Positions 37,370 to 46,345 of a stretch of 64,000 nt of DNA are shown in pieces; position 1 is the first letter of the stretch, and the number at the start of each line of letters is the position of its first letter. The notes below the pieces were generated by a model. The model made no database searches. It was not told the origin of the DNA and saw nothing but the letters and a program-made list of their open reading frames with translations. The position numbers were made by a program, and so were the translations under genes. The DNA comes from Sinorhizobium sp. 6-70. Lineage in GTDB: Bacteria; Pseudomonadota; Alphaproteobacteria; Rhizobiales; Rhizobiaceae. The stretch covers positions 1-64,000 of the forward strand of contig NZ_JASKLS010000012.1 of NCBI RefSeq assembly GCF_030124375.1, written 5' to 3'.

Positions 37370-38365
37370 TCAGGTCGAAGAGGTGAGGCCGAAGAGGTCG
37401 GCAGCGACGCCGAGACCTTTTTCGTTTTTCACCTTCAGCGTGCCTTCCCCGATGATAACGCCCTTGTCGGCGTCACCCGTCTTCGCGACATCCTTGTCTT
37501 CCTGGATCTTGCGGAGCCAGAGGAATTCAAGCATGTCGGGATCGATGAAGAAGGCGTTTCGAGCCTGGCCGGCACCGGCCGCTTGAACGCGGTTCGGGTG
37601 GATCATCACCGTGCCGAACGGGCCTTCGTAATAGTCGGCCGTCGCGACGATTGTGTTGCGCTCGCCGCCCTTCGAAACAGCATAGCGGAACGGAGCAACG
37701 TTGCTGTCCGACATGAACGTGACGAACACGCTCTTGACGTACGGCGACACCGAGACGTGGCGGAAGTTGGCGCCGCTCTGGTAGCCGAGCTGCATCACCG
37801 TATCCAGAATGGACTTGGAGAATGCGCGCTGCGTGCCGTTGGTCGGGGCGACGGTGAGGCCCGTACCGGAATCAAAGCCGCCGTTGGCGCCGGTTGCGCC
37901 GCGAGAGACGTTGGTCTCGATCCAGGTGTTGAGCGAGCCGAATTCGCGCGTCGCACCGGCTACAGAAGCGTTCGTGTCGATGATGGCGAATTCAACGTCC
38001 TTTCGGATCTCGACGCCCTTCTTCAGCTTCTGGTATTTCCGCTTCTGGACATTGCCCGCTTCGGAAACGACTTCCTGCGTGCCGGAGATGATCCAGTCCT
38101 TGCGCATGATCTGGGTGTAGTTACCCATGCGCTCGGGCGGGGTGATGGCGCCGAACGAATATTCGTCACCTTCAGTCTTGATGTTCGCTGCCGGCGCTGC
38201 GAGCTCGTCCGTTTCCCATTCGGGGTGAATGGAAACGGCCTTGCCCTTTTCGATCAGCGAATAGATCGGGGTGTCTTCCGGCGTGATGCGCGACACCACG
38301 TCGGAGAGTTCTTCACGATTGCCAACGGCGCTCGTGGTCAGGAAGGTATTGGCGAGAGCTGCCAT
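37370..38365 (-). CDS. Major capsid protein (SU10-like, DUF5309-type)
   Basis: A 331-residue HK97-fold-type capsid protein. The N-terminus (TTSAVGNREELSDVVSRITP, then EDTPIYSLIEKGKA) and the middle segment YTQIMRKDWIISGTQEVVSE are typical of the SU10/DUF5309 capsid group. It follows the scaffold gene by 24 bp and is in turn followed by a hairpin. It forms the icosahedral shell. Confidence 0.87.
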   Translation of the reverse strand: MAALANTFLTTSAVGNREELSDVVSRITPEDTPIYSLIEKGKAVSIHPEWETDELAAPAANIKTEGDEYSFGAITPPERMGNYTQIMRKDWIISGTQEVVSEAGNVQKRKYQKLKKGVEIRKDVEFAIIDTNASVAGATREFGSLNTWIETNVSRGATGANGGFDSGTGLTVAPTNGTQRAFSKSILDTVMQLGYQSGANFRHVSVSPYVKSVFVTFMSDSNVAPFRYAVSKGGERNTIVATADYYEGPFGTVMIHPNRVQAAGAGQARNAFFIDPDMLEFLWLRKIQEDKDVAKTGDADKGVIIGEGTLKVKNEKGLGVAADLFGLTSST

Positions 38366-38389
38366 GGTTCTGGTCCTTCGAAGATGGGG

Positions 38390-39358
38390 TTAGTCGAAGT
38401 CGATCGACATTGCGTCCTTGATCGACCCGGTTTTTGCCAACCTCTTCATCGCTTCCTGGTTCTTCCGTGCCGTCGGGTTCACAGCGCCGTTCGGCTTGGC
38501 CTTGACGGCTGCCGGGGGAGCATTCGCCACCTTCTTCAATGCCTTGTTCTTCGCCTGTTCGGCATTGAGACCGAGCATGGCGTAGTGGATGACCTTGAAA
38601 TAACGGTGGTCGGTGAACTGCTGCATCTCCTCGGTTGAGAACCCGAAGTCTTCGCCGGCCTTGAATGCGTCGGCAAAGAACTTCTCGCGGGCCTCGTCCT
38701 TGGAGAGATGCGGGAAGGCTTCGAGCAGCTTGGAGTTTTCGGCCGCCAGAGTTTCCTCGGACGTGGCCTGGCTGAGTTCGCCTGCGACCTTCTGCGGTTC
38801 GCCGCCCAGGTTGATGATCTGGTGCACGCGAGCCAAGGCCGCATCGTAAACCGCCTTCTGCCGGGTGTATTCGTTGGGATTCTGGATCGCCATCGAATAG
38901 TTCGGCTCCGCCGGTAGCTGTTCGATCAGGAATTGCGCGATGGCGTTCGCCGTGTTGGCGACGCGGGTTGTCATGGCCTCAATAGCCCCGCGCTTGTTGC
39001 CGAGCTCCTGAGTTTTGCGGCGGTAATCGCTCTCCCGCAGATACCCCTTCTTCAGTTCCTCGAGTGGAACCTGCTCGCCGCCTTTCAGGGTAATGATGGC
39101 TTCCTGAGCTTCGTTGGTCTCCTCACCCTCTTCGGATTCGGTAGACTCGTCGCCTTCGGTTGCGGGATCGTCGGTCTCTTGGCCCTCATCTTCGGTGGCC
39201 TCACCCGTCGCATTCGTCGATTGCTGCTCTTCCTCTTCCTGCTCGTTGGTCTCGGTGGACTCGGCAAAGTCGAGGTTCGCGGCGTCGTCGATGGTGAGTG
39301 CGGGTCGACCGCTATCACTCTCCCCGACGAACGGGGAGTTGGTGGCTGCGTCTGTCAT
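38390..39358 (-). CDS. Scaffold protein
   Basis: A 322-residue protein. Residues about 25-85 are extremely acidic with Glu/Thr/Asp runs. They are followed by a helical middle (LKKGYLRESDYRRKTQELGN) and a basic C-terminus (PTARKNQEAMKRLAKTGSIK) that would touch the capsid. This composition and the position directly upstream of the capsid gene mark a scaffolding protein. Confidence 0.85.
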   Translation of the reverse strand: MTDAATNSPFVGESDSGRPALTIDDAANLDFAESTETNEQEEEEQQSTNATGEATEDEGQETDDPATEGDESTESEEGEETNEAQEAIITLKGGEQVPLEELKKGYLRESDYRRKTQELGNKRGAIEAMTTRVANTANAIAQFLIEQLPAEPNYSMAIQNPNEYTRQKAVYDAALARVHQIINLGGEPQKVAGELSQATSEETLAAENSKLLEAFPHLSKDEAREKFFADAFKAGEDFGFSTEEMQQFTDHRYFKVIHYAMLGLNAEQAKNKALKKVANAPPAAVKAKPNGAVNPTARKNQEAMKRLAKTGSIKDAMSIDFD

Positions 39359-39391
39359 GTCGTGCTTGCCTTTTGAGGTTTGGCCGCGGCG

Positions 39392-39631
39392 CTATGCCGG
39401 GGCTGCCTTCCCATCGGCAGAGGATTGCCCCTCAGCGAGGAACTTGATCTTGCCTTTGAGATTTCGGATTGCCCGCGCTTCGGCCGCAAAGGCGGCGCGG
39501 GTCTCGTGATCGGTGATCTTGGCGTTGATGCAGCCGTTGACGGCTGCTGCTTCGAGCTCGTCCATCAGCAGATGGAAGAGAGGCATGTCGAGCAGCACGC
39601 GTGCGGCGGCAGTCTTGTCTTCCTGCCTCAT
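39392..39631 (-). CDS. Small head-module protein (79 aa)
   Basis: A 79-residue helical protein (AAARVLLDMPLFHLLMDELE; later FAAEARAIRNLKGKIKFLAE) between portal and scaffold genes. ATG 39631 overlaps the preceding 45-residue gene by 4 bp and is preferred to a start 9 bases upstream. Function unknown. Confidence 0.68.
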   Translation of the reverse strand: MRQEDKTAAARVLLDMPLFHLLMDELEAAAVNGCINAKITDHETRAAFAAEARAIRNLKGKIKFLAEGQSSADGKAAPA

Positions 39632-39765
39632 GGGCGCCACTCCGAGACTTTCACGCCATCGACATATGCGTCAGCGCCGATGATCCCCTGAGAGTTGCTC
39701 ACGATGCGAATGTCGGCGCTCGGGTATTTGTCCCAAACACCTTGTCTCCAAAGCGTATATGTCAT
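39628..39765 (-). CDS. Very small head-module protein (45 aa)
   Basis: A 45-residue protein encoded between portal and the 79-residue gene, with 4-bp overlaps at both ends, which supports it as real. It starts MTYTLWRQGVWDKYPSADIR and ends with YVDGVKVSEWRP. Not recognised. Confidence 0.62.
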   Translation of the reverse strand: MTYTLWRQGVWDKYPSADIRIVSNSQGIIGADAYVDGVKVSEWRP

Positions 39766-41819
39766 CCCGGATCTCCACCGACGTTCACGTCGGGCACCGG
39801 ACCGCGCGTGAGCATCTGTACCGCGTTGGTCTGCCGCTTGAGCTCCAACTCTTGATCAATCTGGTACTTCTTCAGCGCCGTCTGCTGCTGGATTTCGGCG
39901 AGCTTCGTTTCGCGGTCGATTTCCATCTTCCGGCGCTCGTTCTCGGCGTCGAGCTTGGCCTTTGCCATGTCCGCCTGCGCCTGGATCTGCACCTTCTGCA
40001 TTACAGGATTCGGCTTGTTCGCCTGCGCCTGCTGCATTTTCTGGATCTGCTCTGGCGTCGGCTTGGTGAAATACAGGTCCGGGGTCCGAAGGCCGGCCGC
40101 CTCGACACCGCGCGAGACGGAATTCCAGATGTTGTCGATCGACACGAACGGATTATCCATCGGTCCGTAGGCAGCCAGCAGCTTCTCCTGCTGCGCGCCA
40201 ACGACCTGCATCATCATCATGTCGCGCTCGCGCGTGCCAGCACCGAGGCCGGTGTTGACCGTGGCGTCCATGTCCGCATTCCATTGCCGCGGATCGAACG
40301 TCACCCACTGACCACGCAGACGCACCGTGCGCGGCTTGTCCTGGTGCTTGATGACGAGCCGAAGAAGCCCCTTGAACACCCGCTTGAGGCCCTGGGAGAA
40401 GGTGCGGACCATCAACTCGGTCTGGCCGATGCCCGCTTGCTCGATCATCGCCGAGGCCTTGGCCGTCATGTTCTGCAACGCATCCGGCGCCATGCCGCTC
40501 GACGCATCCGAAATACCGGTCCGATCGGTAGCCTCCTGATCCATATAAGCCAGCATTCCGAAAGACTGCTGCGCGACAAACGGAACAGTGCTGAAGCCGA
40601 CGGCACCGCGAACGTCGGTTGACTGAGTGACCCGAATCGGCTGCCCGAACTTCGGGTTCAACACCGCCTCCGGGTTCACAATCACGCCCTCTTGCACGAT
40701 CGGCTGCTGATTGTTCTGCCAGTAGAGGTTGTCGAGCGTCTGACGCATCAGGACCGTCTTGACGCGCTGGATCTCGGCCATGTCGTCGGTGACGGAATTG
40801 CCTTCGCGCTGATGCGGGCGGCGCTCGACGATCAGATCGGCAAAGGGAACCTCGTCGGTTTCCTCATCGTCGAGCAGATTGGTTTCTGCCAGGCCGCCGG
40901 CGAAGCACATGCGGCGCAATTCGGCGATACCGTCATCGTCTTTGTCGATCTTCACATAGAGTTCGTAGTAATCGACTTCCTGCAGCGCTTTGACGATGGC
41001 GTCGTTGCCGTCAAAAACTTCGCGCCGGCGGGTGTCCTGCTCCGTCTCCTCTTCCTTGTCCGAGCCAGCCGCCGCAAAGCTGTAGACCTTGTTCCGGTCA
41101 TAACCCATTGCGACCAGATCGGAGCGGCGGATCCGCGTCTTCAGGCCCGTGATCGGGCTGTCGTCGATCGAGATGGCGTCGGGGTGGATCAGGAACTCCT
41201 CGAGCGGGACCGCCGCCAGCTTCGAGCAGCCATATTCCGCGGTGCGCCTGATCTTGACGTTGTAGAGGGTGACCGGCACCGGCCCCTGCGGCGTGTCGAT
41301 CTGATCCTGGTAGGATTCCTGCTCCAGCACCTCGACATCATCGTCGGCGACCAGCTGGACCAGCGCCGCCTCATCAAGGCCGGTGTGGGTCGAGACCTGA
41401 ACCGAGCGCTTCTTGTCGTACCACCAGCGGATCACGCCGTTGCGGAGCTTTAGAGCATCGTGCGCGGCATCCTGCACCGCGTCATAGCCATCGCTCTCCG
41501 GGAACACGACATAGTTGATGTAGTCGGTCGCCTGTTCCGCTCCGGCTTCATCGCCTTCATTCATCGGCTCGTATTCGACGACCTTGTCATTGCCGAGGAT
41601 CGTGCGAATGAGCGAAGGCAGAACCTTCTTGATGGCGGAGCGGACGTCGCGGGAAACCACCTTCGACCGGTTCGGATCGGCCGGCGTGTCCTTCATCTCG
41701 CCGTCGTAGTATTCCATCGCCTTGATGCGGTCGACGGAAAGCTCGTCCCGGTAGTTCTCGCAATCCTTCACGAGCTGCGAGACCTGGGCAGCAACCTGCT
41801 GTTTCGACATCGCAGCCAT
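39762..41819 (-). CDS. Portal protein (P22-type)
   Basis: A 685-residue portal. The N-terminal region (RIKAMEYYDGEMKDTPADPN, then RSKVVSRDVRSAIKKVLPSL) and the core (TDRTGISDASSGMAPDALQN with NMTAKASAMIEQAGIG) match the large P22-like portals. The last 90 residues form a charged coiled coil (AELAEIQQQ-type heptads), like the P22 barrel. It forms the dodecameric DNA channel. ATG 41819 overlaps the terminase stop. Confidence 0.9.
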   Translation of the reverse strand: MAAMSKQQVAAQVSQLVKDCENYRDELSVDRIKAMEYYDGEMKDTPADPNRSKVVSRDVRSAIKKVLPSLIRTILGNDKVVEYEPMNEGDEAGAEQATDYINYVVFPESDGYDAVQDAAHDALKLRNGVIRWWYDKKRSVQVSTHTGLDEAALVQLVADDDVEVLEQESYQDQIDTPQGPVPVTLYNVKIRRTAEYGCSKLAAVPLEEFLIHPDAISIDDSPITGLKTRIRRSDLVAMGYDRNKVYSFAAAGSDKEEETEQDTRRREVFDGNDAIVKALQEVDYYELYVKIDKDDDGIAELRRMCFAGGLAETNLLDDEETDEVPFADLIVERRPHQREGNSVTDDMAEIQRVKTVLMRQTLDNLYWQNNQQPIVQEGVIVNPEAVLNPKFGQPIRVTQSTDVRGAVGFSTVPFVAQQSFGMLAYMDQEATDRTGISDASSGMAPDALQNMTAKASAMIEQAGIGQTELMVRTFSQGLKRVFKGLLRLVIKHQDKPRTVRLRGQWVTFDPRQWNADMDATVNTGLGAGTRERDMMMMQVVGAQQEKLLAAYGPMDNPFVSIDNIWNSVSRGVEAAGLRTPDLYFTKPTPEQIQKMQQAQANKPNPVMQKVQIQAQADMAKAKLDAENERRKMEIDRETKLAEIQQQTALKKYQIDQELELKRQTNAVQMLTRGPVPDVNVGGDPG

Positions 41820-43186
41820 CAAACAACCTTCCGATCAGTGAATTTCCATGCGGCGGCGTCAGCCTTCACCTTGGCGAACCGCTTCATCATCAGTGCGTAT
41901 CGAGATGCTGAAATCACGTCGTCGCGCTCTTTCACGACCTTGCCGTCTTTCCGGTGATAGAGCCGGAATTCCTCAAACCAGTCCGAGCAGGTCGAAAAGA
42001 CCTTCCACCGCCCGGTCTGCATTCGCTGCAGCATGTCGGACAGCCCAGCCTCAACGCCGTTGGTGCCGTCATCGAACGTCGCGCGCTCAGGCAGCATGTT
42101 CAGGCCCTGCGCCCGATACTGTGTCGCCAGTTGCTCGCCCGAGCCCTTGTCGTGCTGCAAACCATCGTGAGGCCATGACCACGGCAGCCAGGCACCCCAA
42201 GGCTTCAGAGCAGCCGAGTGAATGATCGGCGTTGCTTCCCGCTCGCGATAAACCTTCGTGACATAGAACACGTCCGCGTCCCGATCCCAGGCGCAACCAG
42301 CAGCCCCAAAGGGGTGATCCCAACCGAAGTCGAGGCCGCCGATCTGCACCCAATGCTTCGGGATCTCGAACGGTGCGACCGTGATGCTCTCTTCCGAAAC
42401 CGGGAAGATTCGGCCAGAACCAAGGGACGGCACACCCTTCGTGCGGGCTTCCCGCTCGTGCGCCGGGTAAGCCGAAATGATCTTTTCGCGCTCCTCCGGC
42501 GAGTAATGTTCCGCGTCGTCGATCGTCATCGTCACGACCGTACGGTATTTGGCGCCTGGATCGTCGCCAGGCATGATGAAGCGAGCGACGACCGTGCTCA
42601 TACCCTTCAGAGGGGTAAACGTGACCGCGATCGAGCCTTGCGTCGCGTTGGTTCGCGTAATGCCCTCTAGATAGACGTCCTCGGGCGGCTCTTCGTCGAA
42701 CCAGACATAATCAACCGTGTTTGCCTGCCACTTACCACGACCCTGCTCGTATGCCTTGAAGAGCAGCGTCGACAGTCCACCAGAGACATGCCGAACCGTA
42801 ACGCTATCGAGCGTGCCAGACACGCCAGCGCGACGCGTGGTGTCGGCAATTGCGGTCTTCGGAATATAGCCAGTGCCCCAATCCTCTTCGCTGAGAGGCG
42901 GCCCCACCATGAGGCGCTGCACACCGTCCCTGGTCAGCTCGTACGATTCCGAGCCTGCGAGCATCGTGATTGCGCGGCCCCAGCGGCGACCCGGCCACCA
43001 GTCCGGATACTGTCCGGTCAGGTGCATCGCGGCCTCAGCAGCGCCTGACAGCGTCTTACCGAGCTGATTGCCGGCCATAAACAAGCGCTCGCGATATGCC
43101 GCGCCGGCCTTGTGAAACTCGACCTGCTTTGCGTACGGCCGATAGAACTTCAGCAGGTTAGTGCGCTGTCGTCGCTCTATCTCCAT
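41819..43186 (-). CDS. Terminase large subunit
   Basis: About 455 residues. ATPase domain: Walker A LFMAGNQLGKT near residue 40, Walker B VDYVWFDEEPPED, coupling motif VTFTPLKG. Nuclease domain: GGLDFGWDHPFGAAG holds the first metal Asp, with later acidic residues in the C-terminal third. It cuts and packages phage DNA. ATG 43186 follows a GGA-type site; ATGs at 43198 and 43207 are alternatives, and all overlap the small subunit gene. Confidence 0.93.
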   Translation of the reverse strand: MEIERRQRTNLLKFYRPYAKQVEFHKAGAAYRERLFMAGNQLGKTLSGAAEAAMHLTGQYPDWWPGRRWGRAITMLAGSESYELTRDGVQRLMVGPPLSEEDWGTGYIPKTAIADTTRRAGVSGTLDSVTVRHVSGGLSTLLFKAYEQGRGKWQANTVDYVWFDEEPPEDVYLEGITRTNATQGSIAVTFTPLKGMSTVVARFIMPGDDPGAKYRTVVTMTIDDAEHYSPEEREKIISAYPAHEREARTKGVPSLGSGRIFPVSEESITVAPFEIPKHWVQIGGLDFGWDHPFGAAGCAWDRDADVFYVTKVYREREATPIIHSAALKPWGAWLPWSWPHDGLQHDKGSGEQLATQYRAQGLNMLPERATFDDGTNGVEAGLSDMLQRMQTGRWKVFSTCSDWFEEFRLYHRKDGKVVKERDDVISASRYALMMKRFAKVKADAAAWKFTDRKVV

Positions 43187-43550
43187 CGCTATTTCCATCC
43201 TCTCCATGAGCAGAGAGGAAAGGTTGGATGGTGGCGTCGAGCTTGCGGATGCGGTCGAGAAGCTGCTCATCAGTCATCTCGCCAATCTGGTTGATGTTGA
43301 CATTCAGGTCCTTCGGCATCAGGGAGGCGACGACCTTGAGGAAGTCTTGCGGGCGATTCTCGATGACCTGCTGTATTGCAGCGGCACCGCGGCTCTCCCA
43401 AGCGGCGAGCATGTCTTCGAGGAAGAGTTCGCCCAGCTTCGAGCGCGCGCCTTTCGGTCTGCCACCGAATCCGCTATTCCCCGGTAAGAAGCGGCCGGTC
43501 TTCTCGTCCTTCTCGGGCTTCACCTCTTCGGAGAGTTTTGCTTTCGCCAT
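43158..43550 (-). CDS. Terminase small subunit-like (DUF5681 N-terminus)
   Basis: A 130-residue protein with the N-terminal motif GRFLPGNSGFGGRPKGARSK typical of DUF5681 proteins next to terminases, then a helical middle and an acidic C-terminus. It precedes the large subunit and overlaps it by about 29 bp. It probably recognises the packaging site. Confidence 0.82.
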   Translation of the reverse strand: MAKAKLSEEVKPEKDEKTGRFLPGNSGFGGRPKGARSKLGELFLEDMLAAWESRGAAAIQQVIENRPQDFLKVVASLMPKDLNVNINQIGEMTDEQLLDRIRKLDATIQPFLSAHGEDGNSDGDRATTAH

Positions 43551-43597
43551 GGTTGTGTCAAAGTCCCGTCAAAGTCTTGGAGGGGTCGAACGAGAGC

Positions 43598-43834
43598 ATG
43601 CTGTCTAAATCTAAAATCGGTGACGTGAACCGCAACAACCAGCGTCTGACCGAAAAGACCGAGTACACGGGCAACGACCACAACCAACGCATCTGGATAC
43701 TCGAATGCCTGGAACCGCGGGACGGCGAATCCTGCAGCTATGTCTACGGCGCGAATGGTTCCGACTTTTTCCAGCGCAAATGCCCCGTGTGCCAGGGAGG
43801 AAGACCGGGACTGCCCATCCCCGCAGCAAATTGA
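43598..43834 (+). CDS. Hypothetical small protein with CPxC motif (78 aa)
   Basis: A 78-residue protein divergent from the terminase genes. It has a hydrophilic Asn-rich start (KIGDVNRNNQRLTEKTEYTG), an RIWILECLEP strand and a C-terminal RKCPVCQGG metal-binding knuckle. GAGAG lies upstream. Not recognised; the plus-strand orientation suggests an accessory gene. Confidence 0.6.
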   Translation: MLSKSKIGDVNRNNQRLTEKTEYTGNDHNQRIWILECLEPRDGESCSYVYGANGSDFFQRKCPVCQGGRPGLPIPAAN

Positions 43835-43891
43835 AGCGACGCAAAACACCGAGGGGCGACGAAAAGCTCCCAAAATCGGAAGAGGTAAAAC

Positions 43892-44158
43892 ATGGCAATT
43901 GTCGAAAGAGAATTCTTTCGAAAAGGGCTGCCACATGGGAACTATCTGTCTCACGCGCTGCTCTTCAACACCGAAACCGGCGAACTCAGAGTGCGAAAAT
44001 ACCGCACAAGCCACCGGGGCAATGAAATCGACTGGGAAGAGGGCCCGATCGCCAATTACCTCGGCGGAAAGTCACGCGGCCGTCGCCCCTTGAAAGCGAT
44101 GTTGGAGAAAATTGGGAGTGCACTGCATTCGACACCACCCTTAGTTCATGCAGACTAA
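43892..44158 (+). CDS. Hypothetical protein (88 aa)
   Basis: An 88-residue basic protein (FRKGLPHGNYLSHALLFNTE; GGKSRGRRPLKAMLEKIGSA). GGAAGAGG lies 7 nt before the ATG. It follows the CPxC gene by 57 bp on the same strand and is convergent with the fibre-tail adaptor gene. Function unknown. Confidence 0.6.
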   Translation: MAIVEREFFRKGLPHGNYLSHALLFNTETGELRVRKYRTSHRGNEIDWEEGPIANYLGGKSRGRRPLKAMLEKIGSALHSTPPLVHAD

Positions 44159-44189
44159 TCCGACGCTGGCTCCTGGATCTACGTCAAGC

Positions 44190-44474
44190 CTACTTTGCCC
44201 TGACCTTCAGCCTGACCGTCTGGTCAAACGTCCTGCCTCCGGCCGTCACGATCCGATTGACGAGACTGTAATTCGTTCCGGCCGTTCCCGATGAGAGCCA
44301 GACCGTGGTTGCGGTGCTGTTGTTGCTGTCGCTGTCGATCGTGAGGCCATCGCCATCATCGATCGTCCAGGTCGAGCTCGTGATTGTGTCGGACGCGCCC
44401 AGCAGAGCAGCCCAGTTGAGGCTGTAATCTTTGACCTCGTCAGGGTCCTTTAACGCGGGCCAGGTCAAAGCCAT
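44190..44474 (-). CDS. Phage fibre-tail adaptor-like protein
   Basis: A 94-residue protein of a recognisable small family: WPALKDPDEVKDYSLNWAAL, then TSSTWTIDDGDGLTIDSDSN, TVWLSSGTAGTNYSLVNRIV and TAGGRTFDQTVRLKVRA, an Ig-like beta sandwich. Family members join fibres to the tail. It follows the repeat-rich fibre gene by 13 bp. ATG 44474 has GAGGG upstream. Confidence 0.72.
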   Translation of the reverse strand: MALTWPALKDPDEVKDYSLNWAALLGASDTITSSTWTIDDGDGLTIDSDSNNSTATTVWLSSGTAGTNYSLVNRIVTAGGRTFDQTVRLKVRAK

Positions 44475-44487
44475 GTCGCTACCCTCT

Positions 44488-45678
44488 TTATGCTGCAGCC
44501 AGTCGATTTTCAGACCGAACAGCGACCGATCTTGTTTCTGCACTCACCGAGGCCGTTCGGATCTCGGCAAGGACCGCGACCGTTCGCTCCTCTGCGGCGA
44601 CCGATACCGTGCGTTCTTGCGGGCTCGTAACCAGGATCGGGACAGCCCGAGCGACGACAGTATCGTCGGCTTCTATAATCGCGCTGCTTCCGACAATCAG
44701 GATGCCGGCCGCGGCAGAGAGTGTGTCGTCGCTCTCCGTTATGGCCGCGGCAGCCTTGATTGCGAGCGTCGCCGGGCTGGCGAGCGCGTCGTCCGCTTCA
44801 GTGATCGATGCCGCACCGGTGCGCGAGTTGCTTGCGATCGATCCGGTCGCCGAAAGGCTGTCGTCTGCCTCGGTCATGGACGCCACGCCAGAGAGCTCGA
44901 GTTTTGCCGAGGCTGAGACACTGTCGCCTGCTTCCGTCGCAGCGAGCGAGGCGCGGAGAGCCAATGTCGCTGCGGCGGAAATCGTGTCTCCGGCTTCGGT
45001 AATCGAGGCAGAACCGACGATGCCCCCGCCGGCCGCTGCCTCCTTCAATTCAAGGATGAAGCCGAAGGCGAGCGCATTGTTGCTGTTGACGGTCTCGCTG
45101 ACGTTGGCAGGCGTCAGGTCGTAGCACATCATGTGCCGAAAATCGTCTCCACCCGGAGTGGAGGTCGTCAGGTCAAATGTTTCGGTGTAAGCGGCGGGCT
45201 GAGCGAACGAGTTGTTCCCTTGCACTGCCGCCGCCCATATCATGACCGCGGAGCCGCTGCTGAGCGCCGCAGGCAGCGTGAATGCGGGGTCGCCGGTCTC
45301 GCTTTCTGCTGTATCGAAGTTGCTGAAAACGTTCGATGCGCCGGTTACGGCGTCAACCGAAAGCGACACTTCGTTGCCGCTCGTCGCCGTCGCCGTGACC
45401 GTCATTGCTGCCGGAGATCCGCCGACACTGGAAGACCTGTACAGCGCGTAATGAACGTCCCTGGAGCCCGCAGCGGGGTTCCACTGAACGGAACCGACTT
45501 CAGTCCAGGTCAGTCCAACGCTGTCCGTGATCGCCGGCTTGCCGGTAAACGCCGCGCTCCGATACCCGGTGGCAAACGCGATAAGTTGACTGTTCGCTGC
45601 CGGCGTGAAGCTCGCTGTCGTGACCGTAGCGCCATCATTCGCAACCGCTGCATGATGGACAGGCGTGCCGATCGCCAT
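44488..45678 (-). CDS. Repeat-rich fibre/decoration protein
   Basis: A 396-residue virion protein. Residues 1-215 form a beta-sandwich-like domain (FTPAANSQLIAFATGYRSAA). Residues 222-354 hold about six degenerate 20-residue repeats of the form A-S-I-T-E-A-D-D-T-L-S-A. Residues 355-396 hold five 8-9-residue repeats of the form R-T-V-x-V-x-A-E. Both repeat types occur in phage fibre proteins. It is flanked by a structural gene and the fibre-tail adaptor. Confidence 0.75.
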   Translation of the reverse strand: MAIGTPVHHAAVANDGATVTTASFTPAANSQLIAFATGYRSAAFTGKPAITDSVGLTWTEVGSVQWNPAAGSRDVHYALYRSSSVGGSPAAMTVTATATSGNEVSLSVDAVTGASNVFSNFDTAESETGDPAFTLPAALSSGSAVMIWAAAVQGNNSFAQPAAYTETFDLTTSTPGGDDFRHMMCYDLTPANVSETVNSNNALAFGFILELKEAAAGGGIVGSASITEAGDTISAAATLALRASLAATEAGDSVSASAKLELSGVASMTEADDSLSATGSIASNSRTGAASITEADDALASPATLAIKAAAAITESDDTLSAAAGILIVGSSAIIEADDTVVARAVPILVTSPQERTVSVAAEERTVAVLAEIRTASVSAETRSVAVRSENRLAAA

Positions 45679-45684
45679 GGCCGT

Positions 45685-46092
45685 TTACTGGTTGCCGGCC
45701 GTTTTAGTATAGCTCGTGATCGTGAAGGCCTGGCCGACGGCGAAACTCACGTTATCGACCGTCAACTGTCCGCCTCCGCCGGTCAGGGTCACCGCGCCCT
45801 GCTCATGGCAGGTAACGCCGTCCGAGGCATAGATGCGGTAGTGTGCCGCCGTGCCGGTAGCGTCAGCGCTAATGTCCTCCCAGGTGCCAGACTTGGACTT
45901 CGTGCCGCCCGATGCTGCAGCCATCCAATCGGATGGGAGGTTGACGGTCGCCAGAACCGAGCCGCTGTCGGCCGTCGCGACATCTGCCGGCTGTGCACCC
46001 GTACGTATCTTCAGGATCGCAGACGTGCCGATCGTGGCTTCCCACGCGTCAAGCTGGGCATTGCGCACCGCGACAGAATATTGCAGGCCCAT
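45685..46092 (-). CDS. Conserved phage structural protein (135 aa)
   Basis: A 135-residue beta-rich protein of a common phage type: MGLQYSVAVRNAQLDAWEAT, then LKIRTGAQPADVATADSG, VNLPSDWMAAASGG and HYRIYASDG. Relatives sit among head or tail decoration genes. AAGGAGATAACC precedes the ATG at 46092. It starts the minus-strand fibre module. Confidence 0.72.
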   Translation of the reverse strand: MGLQYSVAVRNAQLDAWEATIGTSAILKIRTGAQPADVATADSGSVLATVNLPSDWMAAASGGTKSKSGTWEDISADATGTAAHYRIYASDGVTCHEQGAVTLTGGGGQLTVDNVSFAVGQAFTITSYTKTAGNQ

Positions 46093-46114
46093 TGCGGTTA
46101 TCTCCTTTGTGAAA

Positions 46115-46186
46115 CTACTTCCCCGGCTTCGGCTTTCCGTAGAACCACGGGCCGATCCACCCACGGGGAGGGTTGGGATTGGGCAT
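46115..46186 (-). CDS. Possible 23-residue Pro-rich peptide
   Basis: The frame ATG 46186 to TAG 46115 encodes 23 residues, MPNPNPPRGWIGPWFYGKPK at its start, with GAGGCGG 5 nt upstream. It ends 22 bp before the next start. A real small gene or leader peptide is possible, but length makes chance hard to exclude. Confidence 0.35.
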   Translation of the reverse strand: MPNPNPPRGWIGPWFYGKPKPGK

Positions 46187-46205
46187 CGATCCGCCTCAAC
46201 GCGAA

Positions 46206-46233
46206 AGCCCCGCTACCGGGAGGCAACGGGGCT
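46206..46233 (-). terminator. Weak hairpin upstream of the fibre module
   Basis: On the minus strand AGCCCCG and CGGGGCT pair perfectly over 7 bp around a 14-nt loop, followed by TTCGCG. It could end transcripts coming from the HEPN-like gene, but the T-run is very short. Confidence 0.35.
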
Positions 46234-46345
46234 ACAGATCGCTACTGATGGGTAAAGGAAGGTGAGTTTTTGCGTCGTGGTCTCACCCTTGTAAGCCTTC
46301 GTCGCATCTGGTTGATTTGATCGCCAACTAGGAGTCGCCCCAAAG

